From Petunia secreta (Eukaryota > Streptophyta > Magnoliopsida > Solanales > Solanaceae), in contig JARKIP010000065.1 of the NCBI GenBank assembly GCA_029990175.1, forward strand, positions 28,436,501-28,500,500: DNA of 64,000 bases. Reading direction: 5' to 3'. A program made the position numbers and the translations under genes. Of this stretch, positions 46,420 to 56,736 are shown piece after piece. The notes under the pieces are model-generated. The model made no database searches and was not told the origin of the DNA. It saw only the letters and a program-made list of their open reading frames with translations. Every line of letters starts with the position of its first letter. Position 1 is the stretch's first letter.

Positions 46420-49400
46420 TCCTCCCCTTCTTGAAAGGATTTCGTCCTCGAAATCAAACCATCAACACCTACATCCAAAGACAAGCACATCCAAAAGCTC
46501 CTACTACAAGAGTAGGTTAGTGCAAGTAGTGTGGAAAACACGCTCTTATGGTATAGCCAAGCATCAATAACAATGATAAAGCACATGTTTCCAAAGAAAA
46601 CAACAAGTACTTGGCTTCTCCAATGGGTACACTCAACACATGATTCATCAAAGAGATCAATAGGATAGAGAACATGCAAGATCAAGCCATCAAGATTCCT
46701 ATGATCCCTAAGTCCAATAATAACAAACCAAAACTTCCCACTACAAGAGTAGGCAAGTCCAACAAGAGTGAGTGCAAGTGCTATGGAAAGCACACTTTTG
46801 TGATAGAGCCAAGTATCAATACCAATTAAAAAGAAGAGGTCTCCAAAGGAAACAACAAGTTCTTGGCTCAACAATGAAAAGCACGCACTACTATAACGAG
46901 CAAAGAGATCAATAAGATATGGAACATGCAAGATTAAGCAACTAAGTTCCTTATGACCTCTAAGCTTATGGTCAACACACCAAGCTTTGGCATGCTCAAC
47001 ACCCAAGGTGTGACCAACATGTGGGGTGGAGTAAACAAAGTAGTTCAATTGGCAACTAACATCAAATACTCCACTCCCCTTCTTGGAAGCACTCTTACAC
47101 ACACCAAGAGTGGCTTCCTCACCTCCAATTCCACCTCTAGGACAATCTTCCTCACTAGGAGTTCCAAACAATGGATTGTCTATAGAGCTCAACTTTCCAA
47201 ACCATGGAGGTTTAAATCCAAACTCTTCTCTAGTTTGATATTCACCATCACCCTTTTGAGAATCCTCTTCAAACAAAGGGTTTGTGAAAACAAGTCCACT
47301 ACCCATCAAAGGTGAGGCATCAAAACTAGAGTCCTCATCCACACTTGAGGAGTCGTCAAATACAATTCGGTCCATCTCATCCACTAGGGACTCCTCAAGG
47401 TCGCTACCAACCTCACTACAACACATAGGTCCACCATTACAAATCAATTCATCAAGAGAAAGAATAGAGCATTCATTCAACTCATCATCTTCTTTATCAA
47501 ATATAGGTGGGGTGTCATAACAAGGGTCACAAATAGGGTCAACCACACAATCTTCACTAGAGAGAGGTTCAATGAAAATCGAGCTCACATCATGATGTGG
47601 CTTATCATACCTCTCAACTAATGGTTCACAATCACATACAAGTTGACCATTTGACTCTACACTAGTTGCAAACACATTGTAATCAAACAAATCATCAACT
47701 AATGTTGAGTTATCACAAACACTAACATGAGACAAGGAAGTAACATGTTCAAGGGAAGAACCATCACTTACCTTTGAGTGGCCATCTTGCTCACTCAATG
47801 CATTTGAAGTGTCATGAATTGTCTCTTCACCTTGAAGCTCACATTGAAGAGTTTCTTCACCTTGTCTATCCTTCTTGGGACATGATTGAGGCTCCATTGG
47901 TTTGCCTCCAAGAGTACCTACACAAGCATTCACAAAAGTAGAAGAAAAAGATAAAGGGTTAAGGTTAGAATAAGGGGCGTCCTCACTCTTTTTTCCCTCT
48001 TCCTTTTCCCTCATTTTCTTTTCAAGGTTAGGTGTAGATTCGGGTGGTGACATCCCACTCACATCACTCAACACATCCTCTCCTTTTTCCACTCGAGGAA
48101 TGTCACCGGTCACTCCCTTACTCCTCTCAATCTTTTGTCTCTCAAATTTGGGTGAGTTGGGACGAGGCCCAAGAATACCCATAGCCGGAGTAGGTGGACT
48201 TTTAACATCAACCCGGAATTTAGGACTAAGAGACTCATCACTTGAGGTCTCTTTCTTCCTTGTTGGTGAACCACTTGGCTTTGGAGCTTGTGATTTGGGG
48301 TTCACCTTGTTGACAATTGTCAACTCTTTTCTTGCACTAGTCCCACCATTGCTTGTGATTGTAGGACTTCTTGTTTGCTTCCTTTCATCCTTGGGTTGAG
48401 ATACTTGCTCCTTTCCTTTTTGCATAGGACTAGAAGATGTACTAGGATAAAACTTAAACTTTGCCCGGCAAGGTTCAATGTCATAAGTTCTTTGCCCCTT
48501 GCTCACTTTGTAAACATCCTTCATGAGATCATATCGCACCCTCTTGCCTTGCAACCACGGTTTTCCTAGCCAAACACCGTAATACTCCATGGGGTATACA
48601 TCACACCAAACATATTCCTTGTAACGCCCATGAGATATGAGTACCCGAGCTTCACTAGTAACCCAAACACCTTGACACTCATAAGGATATTTCAATTTGT
48701 AGCATGGTATCTTTAGTCTATTAACCCAAGAGGTGTTAACAAAATTAGTAAAGGCTTCACTAATCTTGAGCAAGCATCCTCCTCTACCATTCACCTCAAA
48801 AATCAACCTACATTCACACATGTCTTGTATAGGATCAAGTCCAAGAAAATCATCGCCCCCAAGTTGGGTGCTCCTTATCTCTCCACTAGTGGCAACACCA
48901 CTAGAATAACCTCCACTTCCCATCACTCTTCCAACATTAGAAGTGTTGTTGAAAGTCGAGGAAGTAGTACCACTATGGAACCCATAATTTCCCCTCGCCT
49001 TGGTTCCATAGCCCATAGCACCACTCCTACCACCACTACTAGAGCAATGCACCCCCGTAACGGTAAGAGCAATACCATTTATCCTTCCACCCTTCACATG
49101 GGAACTAGAAGATGCAAACCTCCCATTTCCCATGGAACAACCACCACCACCTCCCATACTAATGGAAGGTCCTCTACTACTCTCTTGCTCACCACAAGCA
49201 ACACCAAGAGAAGATGCATATGCACAATCCGTATAAGCAACCTCATCATCAAATCTCTCTACGTCACTACCATCATGTTCAAATTCGTCACAAGAAGAGT
49301 AAGTAGGATCATCATACCTTGAAGCATCACCATCTTCAAATTCTTGACTTGGAGCATAAGATTCTTCACATTCGTCTTCGCAAGCCCCATAGTCTTCTTC

Positions 49401-49565
49401 ATCTTCATAATCAACATAGTGACCCGCTTCATCATCATATGAGCCTTGGTTCCCCGAATCGTCATAGCAATACCCATCATCACCATCATAGGAACCATAG
49501 TCTCCATCATCTCCGCATGAGTCATACCCTCCACAATCGTCATCCGAAGCCATAGTTATAACCAA
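46299..49565 (-). CDS. 1,088-aa ORF: acidic N-terminus, dead retropepsin-like domain, hydrophobic repeats
   Basis: Function unknown. The first ATG is at 49563-49565; a second, MASDDD, four codons later is the likelier start. Residues about 5-120 are rich in Asp, Tyr and Gly. Residues 120-240 are Gly/Ser-rich. Residues about 242-370 resemble the retropepsin region of Ty3/gypsy elements (KIPCYKLKYPYECQGVWV, WCDVYPMEYYGVWLGKPWL), but where DxG is expected the sequence reads KISEAFTNF, so no catalytic Asp is present. A long Ser/Lys/Pro-rich linker and an acidic part follow. Residues about 876-1020 form two related hydrophobic segments. The ORF runs through the PPT and ends inside the 3' LTR. It is the only long intact ORF of the window. 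The hydrophobic end may be untranslated repeat that happens to lack stops. Confidence 0.7.
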   Translation of the reverse strand: MVITMASDDDCGGYDSCGDDGDYGSYDGDDGYCYDDSGNQGSYDDEAGHYVDYEDEEDYGACEDECEESYAPSQEFEDGDASRYDDPTYSSCDEFEHDGSDVERFDDEVAYTDCAYASSLGVACGEQESSRGPSISMGGGGGCSMGNGRFASSSSHVKGGRINGIALTVTGVHCSSSGGRSGAMGYGTKARGNYGFHSGTTSSTFNNTSNVGRVMGSGGYSSGVATSGEIRSTQLGGDDFLGLDPIQDMCECRLIFEVNGRGGCLLKISEAFTNFVNTSWVNRLKIPCYKLKYPYECQGVWVTSEARVLISHGRYKEYVWCDVYPMEYYGVWLGKPWLQGKRVRYDLMKDVYKVSKGQRTYDIEPCRAKFKFYPSTSSSPMQKGKEQVSQPKDERKQTRSPTITSNGGTSARKELTIVNKVNPKSQAPKPSGSPTRKKETSSDESLSPKFRVDVKSPPTPAMGILGPRPNSPKFERQKIERSKGVTGDIPRVEKGEDVLSDVSGMSPPESTPNLEKKMREKEEGKKSEDAPYSNLNPLSFSSTFVNACVGTLGGKPMEPQSCPKKDRQGEETLQCELQGEETIHDTSNALSEQDGHSKVSDGSSLEHVTSLSHVSVCDNSTLVDDLFDYNVFATSVESNGQLVCDCEPLVERYDKPHHDVSSIFIEPLSSEDCVVDPICDPCYDTPPIFDKEDDELNECSILSLDELICNGGPMCCSEVGSDLEESLVDEMDRIVFDDSSSVDEDSSFDASPLMGSGLVFTNPLFEEDSQKGDGEYQTREEFGFKPPWFGKLSSIDNPLFGTPSEEDCPRGGIGGEEATLGVCKSASKKGSGVFDVSCQLNYFVYSTPHVGHTLGVEHAKAWCVDHKLRGHKELSCLILHVPYLIDLFARYSSACFSLLSQELVVSFGDLFFLIGIDTWLYHKSVLSIALALTLVGLAYSCSGKFWFVIIGLRDHRNLDGLILHVLYPIDLFDESCVECTHWRSQVLVVFFGNMCFIIVIDAWLYHKSVFSTLLALTYSCSRSFWMCLSLDVGVDGLISRTKSFQEGEDDRTQIEPKALTIKTRDWRMQGTRGQEHRRRIEAVPEEPG
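46420..46432 (-). promoter_or_regulatory. Polypurine tract of the nested element
   Basis: The minus strand reads AAGAAGGGGAGGA directly before the LTR start TGATAGG. Confidence 0.9.
46495..46962 (-). repeat. Two direct ~220-bp repeats near the nested element's 3' end
   Basis: Copies lie at about 46495-46700 and 46735-46962. Shared phrases include CTACAAGAGTAGG, AACAACAAGT, CAAAGAGATCAATA and GAACATGCAAGAT. They encode the paired hydrophobic segments of the ORF. Confidence 0.8.
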
Positions 49566-50773
49566 AGAGTATAGGACCTCACAAGTTCACTCCCTCACGT
49601 GTATCACTCAAAAGATGTCACTCAATTTTCTTTCCACTCGTGTATACACTCAAGGTCGTTGGCTTTTGTGACCCCACTCTATTGTTCTCACCACTCAAGC
49701 CTTTTTCCACTCAAGACCTTCTTGTCTCTTAGTAATCACAATAGCAAGATCAATCAACTAATGCACCCAAGTAATGGTTCGGAATGGAGTTAAAGTGACT
49801 CGATGTACGGAAGCTAGTTTAATGCGCACTTGAAGCAAGCAAGTTCTACGACTTTAAGTAAAGACTCCAAGACACAAAACACCCTAAAGGAACAAAGATT
49901 AGTGTCAATAAAGTAGGACTAATACCTTAGAAACACTAACCAAGAGGTTCGGAATCGAAACAAACACAAAAAACTATGAAACGGAGCAAAACCAAGTGCC
50001 CAGCTCACTGGGCGGTCCGCCTGGGGTGGGTGGGCGGTCCGCCTGCCTTGGAGGCAGTGAGGGAGGGTAGGCGGGGCGCCTAAGGGGTGGGCGGTCCGCC
50101 TGGGGGTCGGGTTCAGCACTTCCCAAGTCCGTTTTTCTTCAATTTCAAGCCAAAAATTGATCCGATTTCGACGTTTTTTGCACAATTCCAAGGTACCCAA
50201 AGTTAAATATTGATATAACCTTCAAACCCCAATAGATTTCATACCCAAACAACCAACAAACAAGGCACAATCATGATTCAAAGTTTCAAGTTGGGGGTTT
50301 TTCAACAAGGGTTTCAAGGTTCAAGGTGGGTTTCGATTCTTCAAAATCGATGTTACCGAACTCCAAATCACACGATTCTTTTTGCAATTTGTTCGTTTTG
50401 CAATGAAGAACAAACCCCGGTAATCAATTCCACAACCCCATAATCAAACAACCCAAGAATCAACCAAATTCATCAAGAACAAAGGGTTTTTGGTGGGTTT
50501 AACAATTTGGGGTTTCAAATTTTCAAATCAATCCAATCCAAACAATTTTGGTACCCAAACGTCGGGTTTTCAACAAGGATCAAGAATCTATAACACCCAT
50601 AACATGAATCGATCACACCACAAAGTTACACCAATTTTTGTATTTTTTTTTTTTTTTCACTTTTCTATTTTTTTGTGTTTTTCTTCTTTCACAAGAACAA
50701 TAACAACAAGAATACTAAAGTAAAGATAAGATGAACAAGGAACGTGGATTCGTAAGGACGAAACCCGAGCCTT
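49566..50773 (-). other. 5' leader of the nested element
   Basis: Non-coding leader between PBS and ORF, about 1.2 kb. It holds four GGCGG-type 11-mers at 50011-50100 and many homopolymer and CAA-rich stretches. Confidence 0.75.
50011..50100. repeat. GGCGG-N-CCGCC motif array in the leader
   Basis: GGCGGTCCGCC at 50011-50021, 50033-50043 and 50090-50100, and GGCGGGGCGCC at 50070-50080. The first form is a perfect 5+5 inverted repeat around one base. Confidence 0.9.
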
Positions 50774-50785
50774 GCTCTGATACCA
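50774..50785 (-). promoter_or_regulatory. Primer binding site of the nested element (tRNA-iMet)
   Basis: The minus strand reads TGGTATCAGAGC, three bases inside the 5' LTR. Confidence 0.95.
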
Positions 50786-50788
50786 AAC

Positions 50789-51455
50789 TGATAAGACCCA
50801 AATAGGCGGAAGCGATAAACTAATGATGCGGAAGCAACAATCACAAGATAACAAGAAAGTAAGGGATTGGGGAGAATAGAAATAGAAGAAAAGAACGAAT
50901 CAAACTAACAAATAGATTGATTCAAAAGGGAGAAGAGACTTGAACCATCAAACGGGACTCACACTAGCGGTGATCCACCATGGATTCCAAGTAAGAGATA
51001 CATGAAGCCATTGCTTCAACAAGAAGGACCTAGTCTCTTCTAAAGTCTAATCTTCAATCTCAAAATCTAGCTAAGGAATGAAATAAGCTATCTAGCTATT
51101 TATAGAGGTTTTTAGGCACTAAGTAAAATGTCTAAATAGCCCACACATTAGGCTTTAGGATAAAAGACCACGTAGGGTCAAAATAGACATAACACCATCA
51201 AAAATCTCGTGCTTCAGTAATTGGGGCGGGGCGCCTCTCCTTGGGCGGAGCGCCCGAAAATGTGGGCAGTGGAGGACCCTGGGCGGAGCGCCTGGGGGCT
51301 GGGCAGAGCGCCTGGATGGCCTGGGCGGGGCGCCTCAGCCTGGTTCTTCCGGAACGGCTTCAATTCTTCTCCGATGCTCTTGACCTCTCGTCCCTTGCAT
51401 CCTCCAATCCCGGCTCTTGATGGTAAGTGCCTTAGGCTCGATTTGGGTCGTATCA
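50789..51455 (-). repeat. 5' LTR of the nested element
   Basis: 667 bp, TG...CA. It differs from the 3' LTR at four positions (near 51071, 51305, 51416 and 51450). The five GGCGG-type motifs at 51225-51334 are shared, one mutated to GGCAG. Confidence 0.96.
51097..51104 (-). promoter_or_regulatory. TATA box of the nested element's 5' LTR
   Basis: TATAAATA on the minus strand inside the 5' LTR. Predicted transcript start about 30 bp to the left. Confidence 0.65.
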
Positions 51456-51460
51456 CTTCT
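51456..51460. repeat. Nested element TSD, right copy (CTTCT)
   Basis: Matches 45748-45752. Confidence 0.95.
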
Positions 51461-52640
51461 CCTCCTTTCTTCAATCCCAGGCGGTGTGTTGACCAATTTA
51501 GGAGCGAAGTGTGCAGTATAACCACCTTGGATCGCGCCTGTGAAGTTCCCACCCTTGTTGTAGTTTTTGTGATGTCCTCCTCGAGTGCCTTGTACCACTC
51601 TTACGAGCTTTAAAGTATAGAAATTCTGCATATCAGGAACATTCCCTTCAATTGCCAGTATGGTTTGTTCATTGTAAACGAAGTTATTCCCTTCATCGAA
51701 TACCACCACCTCTTTTTGGTCCCACTCAAACTTCATTGTCTGGTATAGTATAGAAGGCACCGCTCCAGCTATGTGAATCCAAGGTCTCCCTAGCAATAGG
51801 TTGTAAGAAGCGGAGATGTCCATGACATGAAACTCAGCATAGAATTACACGGGACCGACCATAATGGCTAAGTCGAATTCCCCAATGGTGCTTTTTTGCG
51901 ATCCATGTTTTTACCATAATGGCTAAGTCGAATTCCTACGAACCAGTCTTTGCATTTGATAGTGATGTGCAAAGCTTTGTTGTGACTCAACCCTTCAGGT
52001 GGCAGCGCGTCTTCGTGAAAAGCAATTCGATTGGATTCCATGACTTGCCTGACCATACTAGCAAGATTCTCAACTGAGGTATCCATCGGGACATGTGCTT
52101 CATCTAACACTTTCATTAAGGTATTTCGGTGGCTTTCCGACTCTAGGAGCAAAGCTAGGACGGAGATTTGTGCGGGAGTCTTGCCCAAATGTTCAACCAC
52201 AGATTATTCTTTTGCTTGCACTTTCTTCTACAGTTCCTCGGACTCCTCCTCACTGATGCCTCATCTACCTTGAACAAGATGCTCAGGAGCATAAATCCTC
52301 CCACTCCTAGTCATCCCTTGTGCAGCAACAATCTCAATTGTTGATTTTCCCTTCTTCTAGGTTTCGTAATCCCATGGTACTGCCCTGTTATTGTATGGGG
52401 GAACTACGTCAACGTTGAATTTTTGAGCCATTTCTACCTCAATGGGGTCTGGTACTGTAGCAGGTTGAGCAACAGAAGCAAGCACTGGTTTGTCTCCTTT
52501 CGCTTTCACAATGGTTCCCCCCAAATTGCATTCTTCATCTAACTCGACCACTTTCACCCTATTGTCTCCGTAGTTAGGTAGGGGATTTTTGTGCACATTT
52601 GGAGTTTAAGGTGGATCACCTTTTGATCGATCAAGTCTTG
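51461..52640 (-). pseudogene. Ogre-type protease region, N-terminal side of the insertion
   Basis: Contains the spacer with VKVVELDEECNLGGTIVKAK, a stretch ending LHITIKCKDWFVGI, and the retropepsin end MDISASYNLLLGRPWIHIAG with the typical AGAVPS follow-on. The segment that should carry the catalytic DTGSS motif between them is gone. A 24-bp exact direct repeat (51858-51881 and 51913-51936) sits at the spot. The reading continues beyond the nested element at 45752. Confidence 0.8.
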
Positions 52641-54195
52641 TATTTTATCTCTCAGGTAGCACTTCTATCATGACCAGGCGCTCCAGAATGATAGGCACAG
52701 TTTTTGGTTTGATCAAAGTAAGGCGTCATTCTATCAGGCATTTTGAATGGCACGGGTTGTATGTGGCCAGCTGCTTTGAGTCTTTCGAACAACTGAGTGA
52801 GGGATTTGGCCAATGTGGTATAGTTTCTTTTGGGTCTTAGGTGGTTGTTGGCATGAGGCCTTTATGGATAGGCGTTGGTGTTTCGGTAGTTAGGACTTTG
52901 TGGGTAGGGTGGTCTTTGCGGTGGTGGGCTTTGGAACATAGGTTGAGTATTGTAAGCTGGGTAGGTGGATGTGGGTAAAATATATCGGTATGATGGAGGA
53001 GGTGTTTGGTAGTAGTGGTTGTGGGTAGGAGAATGATCGAGTGACGTGGCCACAAAAGAGTCATCGTCCTTCTTTTTCCTTGATGCAGTAGTGTTACCAG
53101 TTTGTAGGGCTTTGTTAGTGGTTTGTTGTGCAGCCAAACTAACGATCCTACCAGTCTTCAATCCATATTCAATCCATCTTCAACCATATCTCCGATCTTG
53201 ATCAAATCCCCAAACTTTTTTTCTTGCATGTTCAACATCTTGTCAAAGTAGACGTCCTCTTGTATGTGGATGAAGGTTGCTACTATCTCTGCGTCTTCCA
53301 TAGGAGGTTGGACTTTAGCGGCTTTAGCTCTCCGCTTAGTTGCAAATTCTCTGAAGGTCTCGGTGGGCTTCTTCTTCAGCTTCTAAATAGAACCGATCAG
53401 GTATGGCGTCGGTGTTGTGCCCAAAACTGTCAACGAAGTCTCCAGCCTTTGCTTCCTAGCTCGCCCACTTCTTTCTTTGTTGCTTTGAGTACCATACCAG
53501 CGCATCTCTGGTCAGACTGCGGTTGAACAGCTGCATGTGGATCTTTTCATCATGTCCAACCACAACCAACTTGTCACAATAAGATCTCAAATGAGTCATC
53601 GGGTCACCTCTGCCGTCGAAGATATTGAACTTGGGTGTCTTATAACCCTCTGGCAGCTTCAAATCAGGGTACATGCAGAGGTCCTCATAAGCTAACCTTC
53701 TGGTCCTTTGGTGCCTTGGAATTGCTTGAACTTCTCTACTAGCCACTGGACTTGCTCTTTGGTGCTGTCTGGGTCTTCCTTTGTCCACGCATACATATCA
53801 TGATCTTTGGTGGGTGATGCAATGGTTTTTGTTTCAACAGTGAAGGGAGGTAGGTTATTTTATGGTGCTTTTCGTGGTGCAATGTAGGTAGGGTAAGGGA
53901 TATCTTTTTCAGGGAATAGTGGATCTTTGCCGTGAGGGCGGGCTGTTTTGTTTGGTTCAATGATCTCTTCAGTATGGGTGTTAGGAACCCTATTTTCCAA
54001 CTCAAACAACCTCTGTTCTAACTTAGCATAGTCTTCATAGGTGACCACACCTTGCTTTTCGGGAGTTCCATTTCTAACTTTGTCAAACTCAGCCATGATA
54101 TTGCATCTCGTCCTTGTCCTTGTAGGCAAAGGGGGAGGTGTTGGGATTGACCCTCTGAATCTCAACAGGTATTGCGGCGCGACCAGAATGCACAA
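52641..54195 (-). pseudogene. Ogre-type Gag (broken)
   Basis: The N-terminal ATG region (MAEFDKVRNGTPEK) has a short coiled coil (YEDYAKLEQRLFELENRV). The retrotransposon gag core is recognisable as YEDLCMYPDLKLPEGYKTPK, FDGRGDPMTHLRSYCDKLV and FNRSLTRDALVWYSKQQ. A later piece (KPTETFREFATKRR, AKVQPPMEDAEIVATF) and a Pro/Tyr-rich tail follow in shifted frames. Several stops disable it. Confidence 0.85.
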
Positions 54196-54545
54196 ACCAA
54201 ACCTTCAAGGACTTAGGGCTAACATAACAAAGACAAAGACAAGAATGTGAGTATGCGTTAGTATTAATAAAATTGCGTCCTATTATGCAAGGGACCTCTT
54301 TTGTGCCAGGGGTAGGCCTATCGAGGATTCGAAGTAATATTTGCACCAAACACGTCATTTCGTTTGCATAAACATAATTAACACAAGCCTTAAGACCCAA
54401 AATAACGAAATTTTATTTGATTTGCTTGGCTTTATTACAACCACTAATTTGGCACAACGACTCGACTAAACGAAAAACAAAGACAAAATAAAAGACGACT
54501 CAACTTAAGACGACTAGACTATGTTCCAAGCAAAGAGGTTTTGAA
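54196..54545. other. Spacer between ORF1b and Gag
   Basis: About 350 bp with no supported ORF; any frames here are short. Confidence 0.5.
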
Positions 54546-56182
54546 TCAAGCATCAGTTCCAGCATCTTCTTTCTCTTTCTTCCCTTCGGCTTCTTCCTTA
54601 GGTTTGTGAACTAGGCTTATGGGTGGAGGGGCGGCGAACATCTCCATCAGATCCTTCCCAGCTTGCATGTCACCCAGAGCCTTTATGAAGAATTCACAGA
54701 TTTCTATTCCCATTGCTTTCTTTTCTTCTAAGGGTACTGACTTAAAATACTTCCCCAATCCTTTGAGCGAATCTTATAGATTCCCAGTAGCTTGCCTTTC
54801 CGCCATGACTTTGCCTGTCCAATACTTGAGTTCATCCCCTTTGATCTTATCCTTGTATTGCCTCCTCATCTCCCTCTCTTGTGTTGCCCTCAATTCTTTC
54901 TTACTTTGGTCAAACTCGTGTCGCAGCTTCTTGTATTTTTCAGTGACACTCGGAGCTTTGATTTTTGTTTTCAACGTAGTCTTTGATCGAAACCTCTCCC
55001 TATCTTCACTGAGCCACTGATATAAGCTACACTAGACGCGGGGTTCACCCTACTGTCTCAGCCACGACAAAACTGCAAAGTAAGCCTTCTTTCCCACATT
55101 GTCAGTATAGTACCAACCATCAGATGCTCAATGTCCTTTATGTCAACGTTGAAGCTTCTCCCTTTCGTCAAATGCAGAGTTTGTTGTGTCATTCCTACTT
55201 ATCGGAGGATTCTTAAAGGAACACAATAGTGAGTTCCCCGGAATCCAATCAATGTAAAGAAAGTGATGTCTTGACCTTATATGGAAACGATGAAGCCAGC
55301 ACAGTTTTCGATTACCCATTGCACCTCTTACAACTCTTCAAGCTTGGAGTACCATCCTTGCATGTTTGCAGAGTCCTCCCATGCTGCTGTTCCAGCCATG
55401 CGGGTGCTATGTGAGCGAATGCCTCCTTCCCATGACGGTCTTGGTGCTATTGGGCTGATAGGGACACTGTGCAAATGCTCTATCAACCACATTTGTAGAA
55501 AAAGATTGCACCCTTCAAAAAAGTCTCATCCTCTTCTACATTTGGTTAGAGCCCTATAGACTTCTCCCAAAATCATTGGAACCAAACTCACTTGATGCTT
55601 GTGAGCGCCCTTGCGTAATCCCTCTACCACTCTTCCCAACCTTATGTCGATCTTTCCTTCCTTCTCGGGAAAAACCATGCTCCATAGAAAAGAAACGATG
55701 AAAGCATTTGACTCAGTCCACTCCTAATCTTGAATTTCTCATGCCCCAGTCCAATCATGCCTAAGAATTGGATCTCCAAATCTAGAATGGAAGTACTCCA
55801 AAGCGACTTTTCCATCATTCAATCCCTTGACATATGGATCATAAAGAGCGCCCAACATTTCAATGAACTCCTTAGGGTCTATGTCTCGGGGATAAATCAT
55901 ACTCTCGGGTCCAGGCTCTAACCCTGCTAGTCCTCCAAATTCCACCAACATCGGTGCCAACTCAAAACCGTTGAAATGAAATATCGCCCTTTTATAGTCC
56001 CAGAAATGTGTAGCGGCCTCGACTAAACCAGGCATGGCAGTGTAGGCCTTGAGAGCCACCAGCTCTCCCAACACCTTTTGAACATGAACCTTGCTAACAA
56101 CAACCAGATCTTCCCACCAGAATCTGATCAATTGAGGAGCTCGGGAAACGATCTCAAATTGAAGTGTACCTCTTGCAGCCAT
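54546..56182 (-). pseudogene. Ogre-type ORF1-like module, second copy (ORF1b), broken
   Basis: Starts MAARGTLQFEIVSRAPQ. Shared blocks with the module at 56737-58047 are LIRFWWEDL, VLGELVAL, LVEAATHFWD, FHFNGFELAP and EFGGLAG. The C-terminal part has a charged coiled coil (KKLRHEFDQSKKELRATQER) and a Pro/Lys/Glu-rich end. Stops at 55739 and beyond and at least one frameshift disable it. Ogre elements carry a protein of unknown function upstream of gag; I place it there by position and similarity to the first copy. Confidence 0.75.
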
Positions 56183-56736
56183 AGTCTGAAAACAAACAAT
56201 AAAAGGTAAATATCAAAACATTCTTATAGTTTTGATCATGCTTAGACAAACAATCAATATTTTGTGCAAACATTTCTTCGAATACATGCAAAGATGCAAT
56301 TTTGTCATTTTCCGGGTTAAGAAACCTTTCGACATTTTGGACGTAGGTTTACTAATGGACTATAACGTGTCAAGGACGTACAGCCTTCCTAAGTTTGTCA
56401 TGATGTAAAGAAAATAAATACGCATTTTGTTGCCAATTATTCTCATAAATTTCCAAATTAATTATGAAAATCAGTACATGATGATTCTCGAAAATAAAGA
56501 TACAAAAGAAATGAAAATGACGCTTGACTAGGCAACACACTCCTCCTCCAGCCTGGCTCTCTTTGCTTCTCGAGTAATCTCTTTGACTTCTTCCATAGCT
56601 TTGGTTAGGTATCCATTAGCTGCGAAAAATTGTAAATGTCTATCTCTGCACACTGCGAATTCCCTTGTTCAATCTTCGTCTCCAACACCTCTATCTTTTC
56701 CTCTAACTCTAATGTACGTTTTCTCTATACTTCAAT
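56183..56736 (-). other. Spacer between the two ORF1-like modules
   Basis: Includes a broken coiled-coil tail of the first module (EVLETKIEQGNSQCAEIDIY) near 56640-56700, then AT-rich non-coding sequence. Confidence 0.5.

Larger units (their letters stand above)
45753..51455 (-). mobile_element. Young RT-less LTR retrotransposon nested in the Ogre-type element
   Basis: Two 667-bp LTRs (45753-46419, 50789-51455) differ at four positions. They have inverted ends (TGATAAGACCCAAAT / ATTTGGGTCCTATCA) and are flanked by CTTCT. A tRNA-iMet PBS and a PPT identify minus-strand transcription. The 4.4-kb interior encodes one 1,088-codon ORF and no recognisable RT, RNase H or integrase, so it must use enzymes of another element. 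It resembles a LARD-type non-autonomous element but keeps a long ORF. Confidence 0.95.

Noticed and set aside
46185..46520. Plus-strand ORF of 111 codons in the LTR, and its twin at 51221-51613
   Set aside because: They arise from the GC-rich motif array in both LTRs, show low-complexity composition and oppose the transcribed strand.
48825..49555. Plus-strand Ser/Thr/His-rich ORFs opposite the 1,088-codon ORF
   Set aside because: Shadows of the acidic and Ser-rich codons on the coding strand.
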